Origin: Companilactobacillus furfuricola | GTDB taxonomy: Bacteria > Bacillota > Bacilli > Lactobacillales > Lactobacillaceae | Direction of reading: 5' to 3' | Assembly (NCBI RefSeq): GCF_003946325.1 | Contig: NZ_RHNT01000024.1 | Coordinates: 1 to 32,046, forward strand | DNA length: 32,046 nucleotides | In this document: positions 6,977 through 15,278 of the stretch, piece after piece | How the letters are laid out: every line of letters starts with the position of its first letter | How positions within the stretch are numbered: position 1 is the stretch's first letter | Position numbers and translations under genes: made by a program | Notes under the pieces: model-generated | What the model was told of the DNA's origin: nothing | The model's input: only the letters and a program-made list of their open reading frames with translations | Databases searched by the model: none

Positions 6977-8887
6977 ATGGAAACAATAGGTCAAGATCAA
7001 ATTATTATTGCGACGGCCGGACATGTTGATCATGGTAAAACAACTTTAATCAAAGCTTTGACTGGTATCGACACAGATACTCTCAAAGCGGAAAAAAAGC
7101 GTGGCTTAACGATCAATTTAGGCTTCGCTTTTTTCGATTTACCAAACCATGAACAAGTCGGGATCGTTGACGTTCCCGGACATGAACGATTTTTGAAAAA
7201 TATGATCGCTGGTTTGAGTGGGATTGATTTAGTTTTACTAGTCGTCGATGCAGCTGAAGGCATCATGCCGCAAACAAAAGAACATGTCGAGATCATGTCG
7301 CTATTAGGGATCGACAATTACATCGTAGTCTTGAGTAAAATCGATACCGTTGATGATGAAATGCAAGAATTAGTTACCGAAGACGTGAAAAGCTTTTTAA
7401 AAGATCACAAGATCGAAGCACCGATCGTGCCAGTTGATGCGGTCAGTGGGACTAATATGGACAACTTGATCAAGATCATGGATGAAAAGGTCGAATCGAT
7501 CAAGAAACCAAAAGACAATGGAATCCCCCGGATCAATGTGGACCGTGCTTTCTCGATCAAAGGATTTGGGACCATCATTACGGGAACATTGCTAGAAGGC
7601 GAATTGACGAAAGATATGACGCTGGAAGCTTTTCCTAGTGGGAAGAAAACCAAAGTCAGAAACATTCAGGTCCACGATGAAGACGTCGATAAAGCACTTC
7701 CGGGCACGAGAACGGCGATTAATTTAACTAATATCAAAACTGATGAGATCAGTCGTGGCGATGTTTTAACCTTACCAGGGAACATCGAACCGACGCATAT
7801 GCTCGATGTCGACTTCAATTTATTGCCTGACAAGAGCTACCATCTAGTTCAATTGTGGAGTCGTGTTCGCGTTTATTTAGGTGCTGAAGAGATCATTGCC
7901 AGAGTAGTTCCCTTGGGCGAAGAACACGTTTCAGCAGAAACTGAGAATTACTTGCAACTACGTCTGGAACGTCCAGTGGCCGTTAAAAAAGGCGATCGCT
8001 TCATTTTAAGATCTTATTCACCAATGATTTTGATCGGTGGGGGCACAGTCCTTGATCCAAATCCGAAAAAACACCGTCGTTACAATGATGATGTTTTGGA
8101 ACAGTTGTCAGTCAAAGCCTCAGGGAATCAAGAACAAATTGCTCTTGATTTCTTGATGAATCAATCTGAGTTGGGGGCTACCGTTGATGGCATTGCTGAC
8201 TACTTAAATATTTCTGTTGAGGAAGCCAAAGAGATCGTCTCCTTATTGAAGGAACAAAATAAAGTAACTAGTTTCAGTAAACTAGTTATCAATAATGAGC
8301 GTTTAGCTAATTTCAAACAAGATGTCGTAAGCGAACTTGATAAGTATCATAAGAAGCATCGCCTTGAAAAAGGGATGAACAAAGAGGAACTATTAGTTCG
8401 TTTCAAATCGATCGTCGATGGGAAGACGATGGAACGCATCTTGGAGCATATGGTCTCGGAGAAATTGATCAAGATCAAAGGCTACATTGTTGCCGATGCT
8501 AAATTTGAGGTCAAATTCAATAAGTATCAACAACAAGCATATGATGAGATCATTGCTGTTTTGAAAGAACAGCCTTTGACGCCTCCAAACGACGAGGATA
8601 TTGTTGGCGATGATAAGAATAAGCAAGAAGTATTCAAATCGTTGATCGGCAATCAAGTAATTAGATTAGGGGAAAGAAATGTCATGCTCAAATCTGCTTT
8701 TGAAGACGTGACTCAACAAGTCATTGCTTATTTGAAAGAAAATGAAACGATGACTTTGGCCCAATTCCGTGATCTCACAGGCGCTAGTCGGAAATATGGA
8801 ATGATGATCTTGGAATATATGGACAAGCAAGGAGTAACGCGTCGTCAAGAAAACATGCGAGTATTGACTAAGAGGGAGAGCAAATGA
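6977..8887 (+). CDS. selB: Selenocysteine-specific elongation factor SelB
   Basis: SelB is the EF-Tu-like GTPase that carries Sec-tRNA to the ribosome and binds the SECIS hairpin next to UGA codons. The 636-residue protein has G1 GHVDHGKTT (15-23), a G2 region with [12 protein letters not shown]3 DVPGHE (65-70) and G4 SKID (about 120-123), then beta-barrel domains ([20 protein letters not shown]). The C-terminal 250 or so residues fit the tandem winged helices that bind SECIS RNA. The length is as expected. A strong ribosome site (TAGGAGGA) precedes it. Its stop overlaps the next start by ATGA. An intact SelB implies Sec decoding was recently in use. Confidence 0.96.
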   Translation: METIGQDQIIIATAGHVDHGKTTLIKALTGIDTDTLKAEKKRGLTINLGFAFFDLPNHEQVGIVDVPGHERFLKNMIAGLSGIDLVLLVVDAAEGIMPQTKEHVEIMSLLGIDNYIVVLSKIDTVDDEMQELVTEDVKSFLKDHKIEAPIVPVDAVSGTNMDNLIKIMDEKVESIKKPKDNGIPRINVDRAFSIKGFGTIITGTLLEGELTKDMTLEAFPSGKKTKVRNIQVHDEDVDKALPGTRTAINLTNIKTDEISRGDVLTLPGNIEPTHMLDVDFNLLPDKSYHLVQLWSRVRVYLGAEEIIARVVPLGEEHVSAETENYLQLRLERPVAVKKGDRFILRSYSPMILIGGGTVLDPNPKKHRRYNDDVLEQLSVKASGNQEQIALDFLMNQSELGATVDGIADYLNISVEEAKEIVSLLKEQNKVTSFSKLVINNERLANFKQDVVSELDKYHKKHRLEKGMNKEELLVRFKSIVDGKTMERILEHMVSEKLIKIKGYIVADAKFEVKFNKYQQQAYDEIIAVLKEQPLTPPNDEDIVGDDKNKQEVFKSLIGNQVIRLGERNVMLKSAFEDVTQQVIAYLKENETMTLAQFRDLTGASRKYGMMILEYMDKQGVTRRQENMRVLTKRESK

Positions 8888-10038
8888 TTTATTTCGATAA
8901 TTCAGCAACCACAGCAATCAAACCCAAAGCGGTATCTCAAGCAGTTTATGAAGTCTTAAACAGTGGGACTTATGGCAATCCCGGACGTGACTCGTCAGAT
9001 TTTTCAGTCCACAGTAGTGATGTCGTTAATCACGCCAGAGAACAGTTAAAACAGCTTTTTAACGTACCATCGACTGACTTGATCAGCTTCACTTATAACG
9101 TCACAGAGAGCTTGAATACCGTCTTAAAAGGCCTGCTCAAAAAAGGAGATCATGCAATTGCCACGGATTATGATCACAATTCAGTTATTAGGCCTTTAGA
9201 ACAACTCAAATTAAATCAGGGCGTTGAAGTCAGCTATTTGCCGTTCGATAAAAACACTGGTCGATTGGAAACTGAAAAATTGGCAGAATTAGTTCAGCCG
9301 AATACGAAACTAATGGTTTGCACTCACGCTTCTAACGTTACCGGATATGTCTTACCGATCGATCAGATCGCCCAATTTTGCCACGAACATCACATGCTAC
9401 TCATTGTCGATGCTGCGCAAACTGCGGGCTATGAGAACATTGATATACAAAAGATGGGCATTGATATTTTATGCTTTACCGGTCATAAATCATTGTATGG
9501 TCCACAAGGTATTGGCGGTATTTGTTTGCGTAAACCACTTGATATTGAGCCATTAAAGAGCGGTGGCACGGGTATTCAATCGTTTAAGCCAACTATGCCA
9601 GACGAATTGCCAACTCACTTAGAGGCGGGTACGATCAATGTTCCGGGAATTGCAGGTTTATCAGCTGGAGTCAGCTATGTGCTTGATCACGGGACTGACA
9701 ATATCCGTGCTGGTGTCCAACATTTGACTGATATGATCCAAGATAAGCTGGCAAAATATCCTAGTATCAAGGTTTACACTCCTAGGGATGTGCCGACGAC
9801 TGGAGTAGTCGCCTTTAATCTTAGTGATATTAACGCGGCTGATGTCGGTCAATGGCTGTGGGATGAATATCAAATTGCTTCAAGATCTGGAGCTCACTGT
9901 GCGCCAAAGGTTCATCAAACTTATGGCACCGTTGAGCAAGGGATCGTGCGTCTGTCCTTGTCTAGTTTTAATACTGAAGAAGAAGTAAAAGTGCTCTTAA
10001 ATGCAATCGATAAAATGATGACAGAAAGTGAGGCTTAA
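8884..10038 (+). CDS. Cysteine desulfurase family protein, EF2568 type
   Basis: This is a 384-residue class V aminotransferase-fold PLP enzyme. It starts [17 protein letters not shown] and has the PLP lysine in TGHKSLYGPQG (Lys202) and a probable catalytic cysteine in RSGAHCAPKVHQTYGT (Cys339). It resembles the group named after Enterococcus EF2568, which travels with selD and selenium carriers. The likely role is to mobilise selenium (or sulfur) from selenocysteine/cysteine for SelD. It is not a clear IscS or SufS orthologue by context. It overlaps selB by 4 nt (ATGA) and ends 2 nt before selA, so translation is coupled. Confidence 0.88.
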   Translation: MIYFDNSATTAIKPKAVSQAVYEVLNSGTYGNPGRDSSDFSVHSSDVVNHAREQLKQLFNVPSTDLISFTYNVTESLNTVLKGLLKKGDHAIATDYDHNSVIRPLEQLKLNQGVEVSYLPFDKNTGRLETEKLAELVQPNTKLMVCTHASNVTGYVLPIDQIAQFCHEHHMLLIVDAAQTAGYENIDIQKMGIDILCFTGHKSLYGPQGIGGICLRKPLDIEPLKSGGTGIQSFKPTMPDELPTHLEAGTINVPGIAGLSAGVSYVLDHGTDNIRAGVQHLTDMIQDKLAKYPSIKVYTPRDVPTTGVVAFNLSDINAADVGQWLWDEYQIASRSGAHCAPKVHQTYGTVEQGIVRLSLSSFNTEEEVKVLLNAIDKMMTESEA

Positions 10039-10040
10039 TC

Positions 10041-11429
10041 ATGGATCAAAAAACATTATTCCGGAAACTTCCATCAATGAATGATTTGTTAAATTCAAAG
10101 TCAGCCAAGAAATGGGAGCAAGAGGTCGACACTTCTGTCGTCAAAGAAATGATCACGAAAGTCTTAGATGAGACTCGTTCGGGTATTTTAGCAGGAAAAA
10201 TCACGGAATTGCGTGAAAACTTTTTTGATACGAAGATGGAAAAACTTCTCGATGATCGCCGCGTTAGTGCCTTACAATCAGTCGTCAATGCGACGGGGGT
10301 AGTTTTACACACTAATCTCGGTCGTGCCAAGCTTGCTAAAGAGGCGGAAGCTGCCATCGATGACGTGGCTAGCCACGCAACCAACTTGGAATACGACATA
10401 ACCATTGGACAACGTGGCGATCGTTATAAATACGTTGGTCAATTAGTTTCAGAATTAACTGGTGCTGACGATGCGATCGTAGTTAATAACAATGCTGCTG
10501 CTGTTATGTTAGTTTTGAGTACTTTATTCAACCAAAAAGAAGTAATTATTTCTCGTGGACAATTAGTCGAGATCGGTGGCTCGTTTAGAGTGCCTGATAT
10601 TATTACTAGTACCGGTGGTATCTTAAAAGAAGTTGGTACTACTAATAAGACTCACGTTAAAGACTATGAAAATGCCATCAATGAAGAAACTGGCGGGATC
10701 CTCCGGGTCCACACGAGTAATTACAAGCTGATCGGATTTTCTGAAACGCCTACGGCTCGTGAATTGTCAGCTGTCTGTAAAGAACATGACTTACCTTTAG
10801 TCAATGATCTCGGAAGCGGCTTGATGATCAACTTGGATCAATTCGGATTAGGCCACGAGCCCACAATTTCCGAAGAACTCGAATATTGCGATTTAGTCAT
10901 GTTTTCAGGCGATAAATTATTAGGTGGACCACAAGCTGGGATCATCGCCGGTAAGCAAAAATATATCGATCAGATCAAACACAATCAATTGTTAAGAGCT
11001 TTACGTGTTGACAAGATGACGTTATCGGCTTTGATTGCAACTTTAAAGCTATATCGTGATCCAGACACGGCAATCGAAAAAGTTCCGGTGCTTCGAGAGT
11101 TGACTATGAAAGCAGATCGGATGCTAGAAAAAGCTAAAAAATTGCAACAAATGATCGAAGATCAAACTGATTATCAAGCAACGATCGAACAAGGTACTTC
11201 GATGGTCGGCGGTGGTTCATTCCCTGACGTCCAATTGCCAACTTACTTGCTCGACTTGCACGCACAAAGTTCCGAGACTAAATTGAACCGTCGCTTGGAA
11301 TATGCTAAGTATCCGATCATCACTCGGATCAGTCACGGTAAGGTCTATCTTGATTTGAGATCGATCGATGAGAGCGACTTTGAAAAAATCATTGCTAGTC
11401 TCAATGATGTTTCAACTAAATATGAATAA
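10041..11429 (+). CDS. selA: L-seryl-tRNA(Sec) selenium transferase
   Basis: SelA is the PLP enzyme that converts seryl-tRNA-Sec to selenocysteyl-tRNA-Sec using selenophosphate. The 462-residue protein has the typical N-terminus RKLPSMNDLLNS, the block VVNATGVVLHTNLGRAKL, VNNNAAAVML, and the PLP lysine in FSGDKLLGGPQAG (Lys292; Lys295 in E. coli). It appears complete. Only 2 nt separate it from the upstream gene. It closes the operon, with a terminator 10 bp after the stop. Confidence 0.97.
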   Translation: MDQKTLFRKLPSMNDLLNSKSAKKWEQEVDTSVVKEMITKVLDETRSGILAGKITELRENFFDTKMEKLLDDRRVSALQSVVNATGVVLHTNLGRAKLAKEAEAAIDDVASHATNLEYDITIGQRGDRYKYVGQLVSELTGADDAIVVNNNAAAVMLVLSTLFNQKEVIISRGQLVEIGGSFRVPDIITSTGGILKEVGTTNKTHVKDYENAINEETGGILRVHTSNYKLIGFSETPTARELSAVCKEHDLPLVNDLGSGLMINLDQFGLGHEPTISEELEYCDLVMFSGDKLLGGPQAGIIAGKQKYIDQIKHNQLLRALRVDKMTLSALIATLKLYRDPDTAIEKVPVLRELTMKADRMLEKAKKLQQMIEDQTDYQATIEQGTSMVGGGSFPDVQLPTYLLDLHAQSSETKLNRRLEYAKYPIITRISHGKVYLDLRSIDESDFEKIIASLNDVSTKYE

Positions 11430-11438
11430 TATTTCACA

Positions 11439-11468
11439 AAATCTGGGAAAATGCTTCCAGATTTTTTT
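11439..11468 (+). terminator. Intrinsic terminator after selA
   Basis: AAATCTGG (11439-11446) pairs with CCAGATTT (11457-11464) and a T-run follows. The 270 bp up to yedE hold no gene. A second hairpin (CTGATA 11577-11582 / TATCAG 11594-11599) followed by five T could end a short transcript, but no convincing promoter for one was found. Confidence 0.85.
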
Positions 11469-11667
11469 AATTTCTGATGAAAATCGTCTCAAAATACTAT
11501 TCTGAAAAATTTCCCAACCGGTAATATTTTGCACAGATGATTCAAATAAAATGTCGTATAAAAGTTGATTGGTCGCCTGATAAGTGAGACTGCTATCAGT
11601 TTTTAGGAATCGATAGAAATAATTTATCTTTGCTAAGGGAATACCCTAAAAATCTTGAAATATAAAA

Positions 11668-11681
11668 TGAAAACGATTTAA
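11668..11681 (+). promoter_or_regulatory. cre-like site in the yedE promoter
   Basis: TGAAAACGATTTAA matches the cre consensus TGWNANCGNTNWCA at all but one position. It lies where the -35 region would be, so CcpA binding could repress the unit. This is a motif match only. Confidence 0.4.
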
Positions 11682-11696
11682 TAAATATACCTATCT

Positions 11697-11704
11697 GCTA
11701 TAAT
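11697..11704 (+). promoter_or_regulatory. Extended -10 promoter of the yedE unit
   Basis: TGCTATAAT includes a perfect -10 (11699-11704) and sits 38 bp before the yedE start. The -35 region has no good match. The unit is therefore transcribed separately from the sel operon, probably under an activator or as an extended -10 promoter. Confidence 0.6.
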
Positions 11705-11741
11705 GGATTGGTGAAATAATTTACAAATAGGGGGATTTTTT

Positions 11742-12947
11742 ATGAATCGTTTGAGGAAATCGTGGGACCCGTTGATCGTCGTCCCCATATTAGGCGTGCT
11801 CTCAGCTTACTTCTTCGGCTTTACTAGTAAGCAATGGGCCGTTACTGGAGAGTTCACAAGATGGGGCGGACATCTAATGAACTTTGTTGGGGTCGACACT
11901 TCGAAGTTTTCCTATTTCAAGTTAATTAAATTTCAAGGCACACCACTTGATCGAATAGATGGGGTAATGATCATTGGTATGTTTATTGGAATCTTTGTTT
12001 CCGCACTGATTTCAAATAATGTGAAATTCAGATTGCCACAATCTAAGACACGGGTTTTTCAAGCTTTGGGTGGCGGGATTTTGGCTGGATTTGGTGCTAG
12101 ATTAGCAATGGGATGCAACCTAGCAGCTTTCTTTACTGGGATCCCACAGTTCTCGCTTCACGCATGGATCTTCTCGATCTTTACAGTTTTAGGTACTTAT
12201 GTTGGTACTAAGATCATTCAAAGACCAATGTTTCAATCTAAGATCAAGATGAAGAAAGTCCACAAGAAAACACTTTATAGCATTCATGATAAAGATCACA
12301 CGACTAGGAATAATTGGCTATTAGTCTTGATGGCCGTATTGATCTTGTTCTTGTTCTTTATCGAATACAACAAGCAGTCACTTTTCCCACTAGTTTTAGT
12401 ATTTGGTCTACTATTCGGCTTTTTGCTTGAAAAAGGACAAGTTTGCTTTACATCTGGCTTCCGTGATCTTTGGACAGCAGGACGTTCAAATATGACAGTC
12501 GCAATTCTCTTGGGAATGATCATTAGTACCGTTGGAACTTTCGTGTTCATTCAAAATGGCATTCCCGCAACGATCCACTGGGCTGGACTCAACACAGTCT
12601 TTGGTGGCTTCATTTTCGGTGTTGGTATCGTTATTGCCGGTGGTTGTGAAACTGGTTGGATGTACCGTGCCATGGAAGGTCAAGTTCACTACATGCTAGT
12701 GGGCGTGGGCAATGTCATCGGTTCGATCTTATTAGTTTTAGTTTGGGATCAAATCGCACCATTCCTTGCTTACAACGCACCAGAAGTCAACTTGCTCAAA
12801 GTCTTCGGACCGTACGGCGGTTTGATCGTAACTTACATTGGTTATGGGATCATGGCGCTCTTGTTATGGCTCTACGTAAGATGGTATTTCAGAAAAGTTA
12901 ATAAGAAACAAGCACCAACAACTACAGTACAGGAGGGACTATCATAA
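11742..12947 (+). CDS. yedE: YedE/YeeE family selenium (or sulfur) transporter
   Basis: This is a 401-residue integral membrane protein of the YeeE/YedE family. It is built as two similar halves, each with a cysteine-containing core motif: MGCNLAAFFTG (Cys125) and GGCETGWMYRA (Cys302), plus GQVCFTSGFRDL. Related proteins import thiosulfate, and the YedE branch is linked by genome context to selenium. Together with the TusA-type gene whose start overlaps its stop by 1 nt, it probably takes up a selenium compound and hands it to a carrier. A GGGGGA ribosome site lies upstream. Substrate assignment is inference. Confidence 0.85.
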   Translation: MNRLRKSWDPLIVVPILGVLSAYFFGFTSKQWAVTGEFTRWGGHLMNFVGVDTSKFSYFKLIKFQGTPLDRIDGVMIIGMFIGIFVSALISNNVKFRLPQSKTRVFQALGGGILAGFGARLAMGCNLAAFFTGIPQFSLHAWIFSIFTVLGTYVGTKIIQRPMFQSKIKMKKVHKKTLYSIHDKDHTTRNNWLLVLMAVLILFLFFIEYNKQSLFPLVLVFGLLFGFLLEKGQVCFTSGFRDLWTAGRSNMTVAILLGMIISTVGTFVFIQNGIPATIHWAGLNTVFGGFIFGVGIVIAGGCETGWMYRAMEGQVHYMLVGVGNVIGSILLVLVWDQIAPFLAYNAPEVNLLKVFGPYGGLIVTYIGYGIMALLLWLYVRWYFRKVNKKQAPTTTVQEGLS

Positions 12948-13201
12948 TGGCTGAAGAAGAAAATAAAAAAACAGATTACACGATCGATTATTTTTTGAAT
13001 CTTGAAGGGGAACCTTGTCCATTCCCGGCAATGACAACCGTTAATGCCTACAACGATATGAAAGACGGCGAGATAATCGAAATTATTAGCGATTGTCCAC
13101 AATCGATCAACAACATACCAGTCGATGCTCGCAACAGAAATCATGAAGTACTACTGGTTGAACAAAATGGACCAACATTACGTTATGTGATCCGCAAATA
13201 G
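12947..13201 (+). CDS. Small TusA-family (YedF-like) carrier protein
   Basis: This 84-residue TusA/SirA-fold protein has the signature cysteine in EGEPCPFPAM (Cys24), where TusA family members form a persulfide. It is translationally coupled to yedE (stop-start overlap TAATG, ribosome site AGGAGGG), repeating the YedE-YedF pairing known in other bacteria. It lacks the DsrE-like domain of the YedF encoded at 6091-6687, so this locus has two distinct TusA-type carriers. Its likely job is to accept selenium or sulfur at the inner face of the transporter. Confidence 0.85.
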   Translation: MAEEENKKTDYTIDYFLNLEGEPCPFPAMTTVNAYNDMKDGEIIEIISDCPQSINNIPVDARNRNHEVLLVEQNGPTLRYVIRK

Positions 13202-13212
13202 AACTTAAATTG

Positions 13213-13249
13213 GAAGTAATTTCCTTTGATGGAAATGACTTCTTTTTTT
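13213..13249 (+). terminator. Intrinsic terminator of the yedE unit
   Basis: GAAGTAATTTCC (13213-13224) pairs with GGAAATGACTTC (13231-13242), with one internal mismatch, followed by a T-run ending at 13249. Confidence 0.88.
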
Positions 13250-13340
13250 ACAGTTTTAGTGGTCACTTGGATTATGGTTCTAATTTAAAACAGACTCATT
13301 TATTTAAAATGATCGATGTACCAGTGTTTGAATCCCATTA

Positions 13341-13383
13341 AAAAAACCTTTTGATTGGAATATATCCAGTCAAAAGGTTTTTT
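13341..13383 (-). terminator. Bidirectional terminator shared by the facing units
   Basis: AAAAAACCTTTTGATTGGA pairs with TCCAGTCAAAAGGTTTTTT with one G-T change and a four-base loop. It lies just past the stop of the minus-strand CBS-domain gene and would also stop read-through from yedE. Confidence 0.88.
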
Positions 13384-13401
13384 AGTACGTAACGGTTTTT
13401 T

Positions 13402-14064
13402 TTAAAGAGTATTTTTGTCAAGGATCCGACCTGATTGTAAGTCGTCGATCTCTGAGACAACAAAGCTCTTTCTTTCAAGGCGTTTAATGATTTCCTTCAA
13501 CGTATCAGTCGAAGTACCTGATGGAAGTGTGAAGAGAGTTCTTCTAACCACTTCATTAGATTTAGCATCTAAGGTCACGCAAGCAGCAATCGAGACGTAT
13601 TTAGAAATGATCTTAGACATTTTCACCAAATCGCCACGATCGCCAGATGAACTGACCGTTAGCACGTAGCTACTGATCTCAAGATTCCAAGCATCAGACA
13701 ACATACTGAGCAATCTCGAGTGAGTCAAAATACCATAAAACAAGTTAGACTCGTCCAACACAGCAATGTAAGGCAAGTCTTTAATATTGAAGAATACCTT
13801 GAAAAAAGGCGAGTCGACATTAATAGTCTTCGTAGCATTTTTCATCAAAGTAGTAACCGGAAGGCTCATGTCACCACCACGAGAAATGTGGCGATAAATA
13901 TGCATCTTGTAAATATTTCCCCTAAATATTTGTCCACTTTCGTCTAAAATAGGAACACAACGAAAACCAGAATCTTCAAGCACTTTGAGGGCTTCTTCAA
14001 GGGTCACTGTCTCTTTAACAGTAGTCAATTTTTCTTTCTTTAGTACTAATGATTTAACTAACAT
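13402..14064 (-). CDS. cbpA: CBS-ACT domain protein, probable cyclic-di-AMP-binding CbpA
   Basis: The 220-residue protein has two CBS motifs (about residues 1-125, including TLEEALKVLEDSGFRCVPILDESGQIFRGNIYK and LPYIAVLDESNLFYGILTHSRLL). A C-terminal ACT-like domain follows (about 130-205, YVLTVSSSGDRGDLVKMSKIISKY). This layout matches CbpA, a c-di-AMP-binding protein of Listeria and lactobacilli whose effector function is tied to osmotic and stringent signalling. The ATG at 14064 follows GGGAGAAAG. It is a single-gene unit facing the selenium genes and has no obvious link to them. The symbol is by similarity of layout only. Confidence 0.75.
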   Translation of the reverse strand: MLVKSLVLKKEKLTTVKETVTLEEALKVLEDSGFRCVPILDESGQIFRGNIYKMHIYRHISRGGDMSLPVTTLMKNATKTINVDSPFFKVFFNIKDLPYIAVLDESNLFYGILTHSRLLSMLSDAWNLEISSYVLTVSSSGDRGDLVKMSKIISKYVSIAACVTLDAKSNEVVRRTLFTLPSGTSTDTLKEIIKRLERKSFVVSEIDDLQSGRILDKNTL

Positions 14065-14129
14065 AATCTTTCTCCCATTTGCACTCTAATGTATTTATAA
14101 TACAGTAGTTTGGCGGAAAACTAAAGTAG

Positions 14130-14380
14130 ACGGGGGATTTTGGGGGTGTGGTTCATTGCCGGTTCTGTGGAGGGTTCCGGGAATTGCGCCGTGGAACGCC
14201 ATGGGCACCACTTTGAGCTATCCGAAGAAAACCGCTTCGGACATCTCAAAGCTGGGCCTTTCACTAAGCTCCTTCGTCGCCAAGTGAAATTTCATGGCTG
14301 ACGGCGAATTCCCTCCACCCTCCACAGAACCTAGGTAGTACAAATTTTCTTTGTTGGTGGGGGTTGCAGTACTTAGTTTA
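14130..14380 (+). repeat. Multi-hairpin intergenic repeat, copy 2 (modules C and D)
   Basis: Arms 14159-14194 (from CCGGTTCTGTGGAGGG) and 14298-14331 (ending CCACAGAACC) are largely complementary. Inside are module C (14211-14251, CTTTGAG-CTA-TCCGAAG paired with CTTCGGA-CAT-CTCAAAG) and module D (14259-14289, TTTCACT paired with AGTGAAA). The right flank has GGTAGTACAAATTTTC and GTGGGGGTTGCAGTACTTA. Short open frames across it are by-products of the repeat, not genes. Confidence 0.8.
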
Positions 14381-14446
14381 ATAGTGAAACATTTTTTGAA
14401 TTGGGTAAGAGGTTTGTACCTAATTTTACGGATAATGTCAGCTATT

Positions 14447-14705
14447 GTGTTGCGGAACGCCGTAGGCACCACTCTGAGCTATCCGGGAAGACCGCCCGGA
14501 CATCTCACAGCTGGTCCTTCCACTAAGCTCCTTCGTCGCCAAGTGGAATTTCACGGCTGACGGTCGAATTCCCTCCACCCTCCACAGAACCTAAGGTAGT
14601 ACAAATTTTCCTTGTTGGTGGGGGATTACGGTACTTATTCCTACACATGTAAGTTGTTTGGTTTTAACAATTGAACTTATTTTTTTACGGTCTTACGATC
14701 CTGGT
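14447..14705 (+). repeat. Multi-hairpin intergenic repeat, copy 3, left arm lost
   Basis: This is a direct repeat of copy 2 from the GGAACGCC box on. Module C is 14472-14510 (TCCGGG/CCCGGA stem tip), module D is 14518-14548 (TTCCACT/AGTGGAA), and the right arm is 14557-14591. The left arm present in copy 2 is absent; unrelated sequence precedes it. The right flank GTGGGGGATTACGGTACTTA and the following AAGTTGTTTGG stretch match copy 1. From 14706 to 14959 I see no gene and no clear repeat. Confidence 0.78.
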
Positions 14706-14959
14706 TCTTGAATTTATCTTTTACATTTTTATGGAGAACATCATCGAAAATATTCAAGGAATAAGCTTGATTCAAAACTTGAATAATATGCAATTAGGTT
14801 AGGTTCGGGGCTTGATCTGGCTTTTGTTTTTGCTTTTGATTTTACCATTTTGGAGAAGATTGAGATGGACATGTGAGAAATAGGACGCGCAAGAAGTGCC
14901 GATTTGATCAAAATAAGTCGGTAAATCTCAACCCAAGGGGGGGATTATACATACTATCT

Positions 14960-15165
14960 AGGTGGAGGGTCGGGGCGCTATATGGGCTCAGCCGCCAAAT
15001 TTCACTTGGCAATTTTATTGCCTAGTGAAAGACCAAGTTTTGAGATGCCTGGCGAACTTCCAGGTAGCTCAAAATTGCGTCGGCAGCGTTCCAGTCCCAT
15101 ATAGCGCCCCGACCCGGAACCGGCATTGAACGTACAACCAAACTACTACCTCAATCCCAGCAACA
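14960..15165 (-). repeat. Multi-hairpin intergenic repeat, copy 4, opposite orientation
   Basis: A perfect 20-bp inverted repeat (14967-14986 and 15096-15115, arm containing CGGGGCGCTATATGGG) encloses module D (15000-15030, TTTCACT/AGTGAAA with an inner TTGGCAAT/ATTGCC stem) and module C (15038-15074, TTTTGAG/CTCAAAA). Module order and the flank (GTACGTTCAATGCCG on the minus strand) show that it is reversed relative to copies 2 and 3. Beyond it to 15278 the plus strand is C/A-rich and almost free of G, with no credible gene. Confidence 0.8.
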
Positions 15166-15278
15166 AAACAACAAAGCTCTACAAAAATATCCAACCACAT
15201 CTCAACACCAACAAAAACAACCAAACCACTACTGCTGCTTCTTTCCTCTCACCATCTACACAGCCCGTTTTAGAGTAC

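Noticed and set aside
11469-11741. Riboswitch upstream of yedE
   Set aside because: Only one short hairpin with a T-run is visible, it lies upstream of the likely promoter, and no known aptamer core was recognised.
14218-14560. Two overlapping short ORFs on opposite strands in the cbpA-ldh gap
   Set aside because: They run across palindromic repeat copies 2 and 3, share translated repeat sequence, and have no credible ribosome sites.
14130-15165. CRISPR array
   Set aside because: The units are few, long, imperfect, in both orientations and internally folded, with no regular short repeat-spacer pattern and no cas genes.
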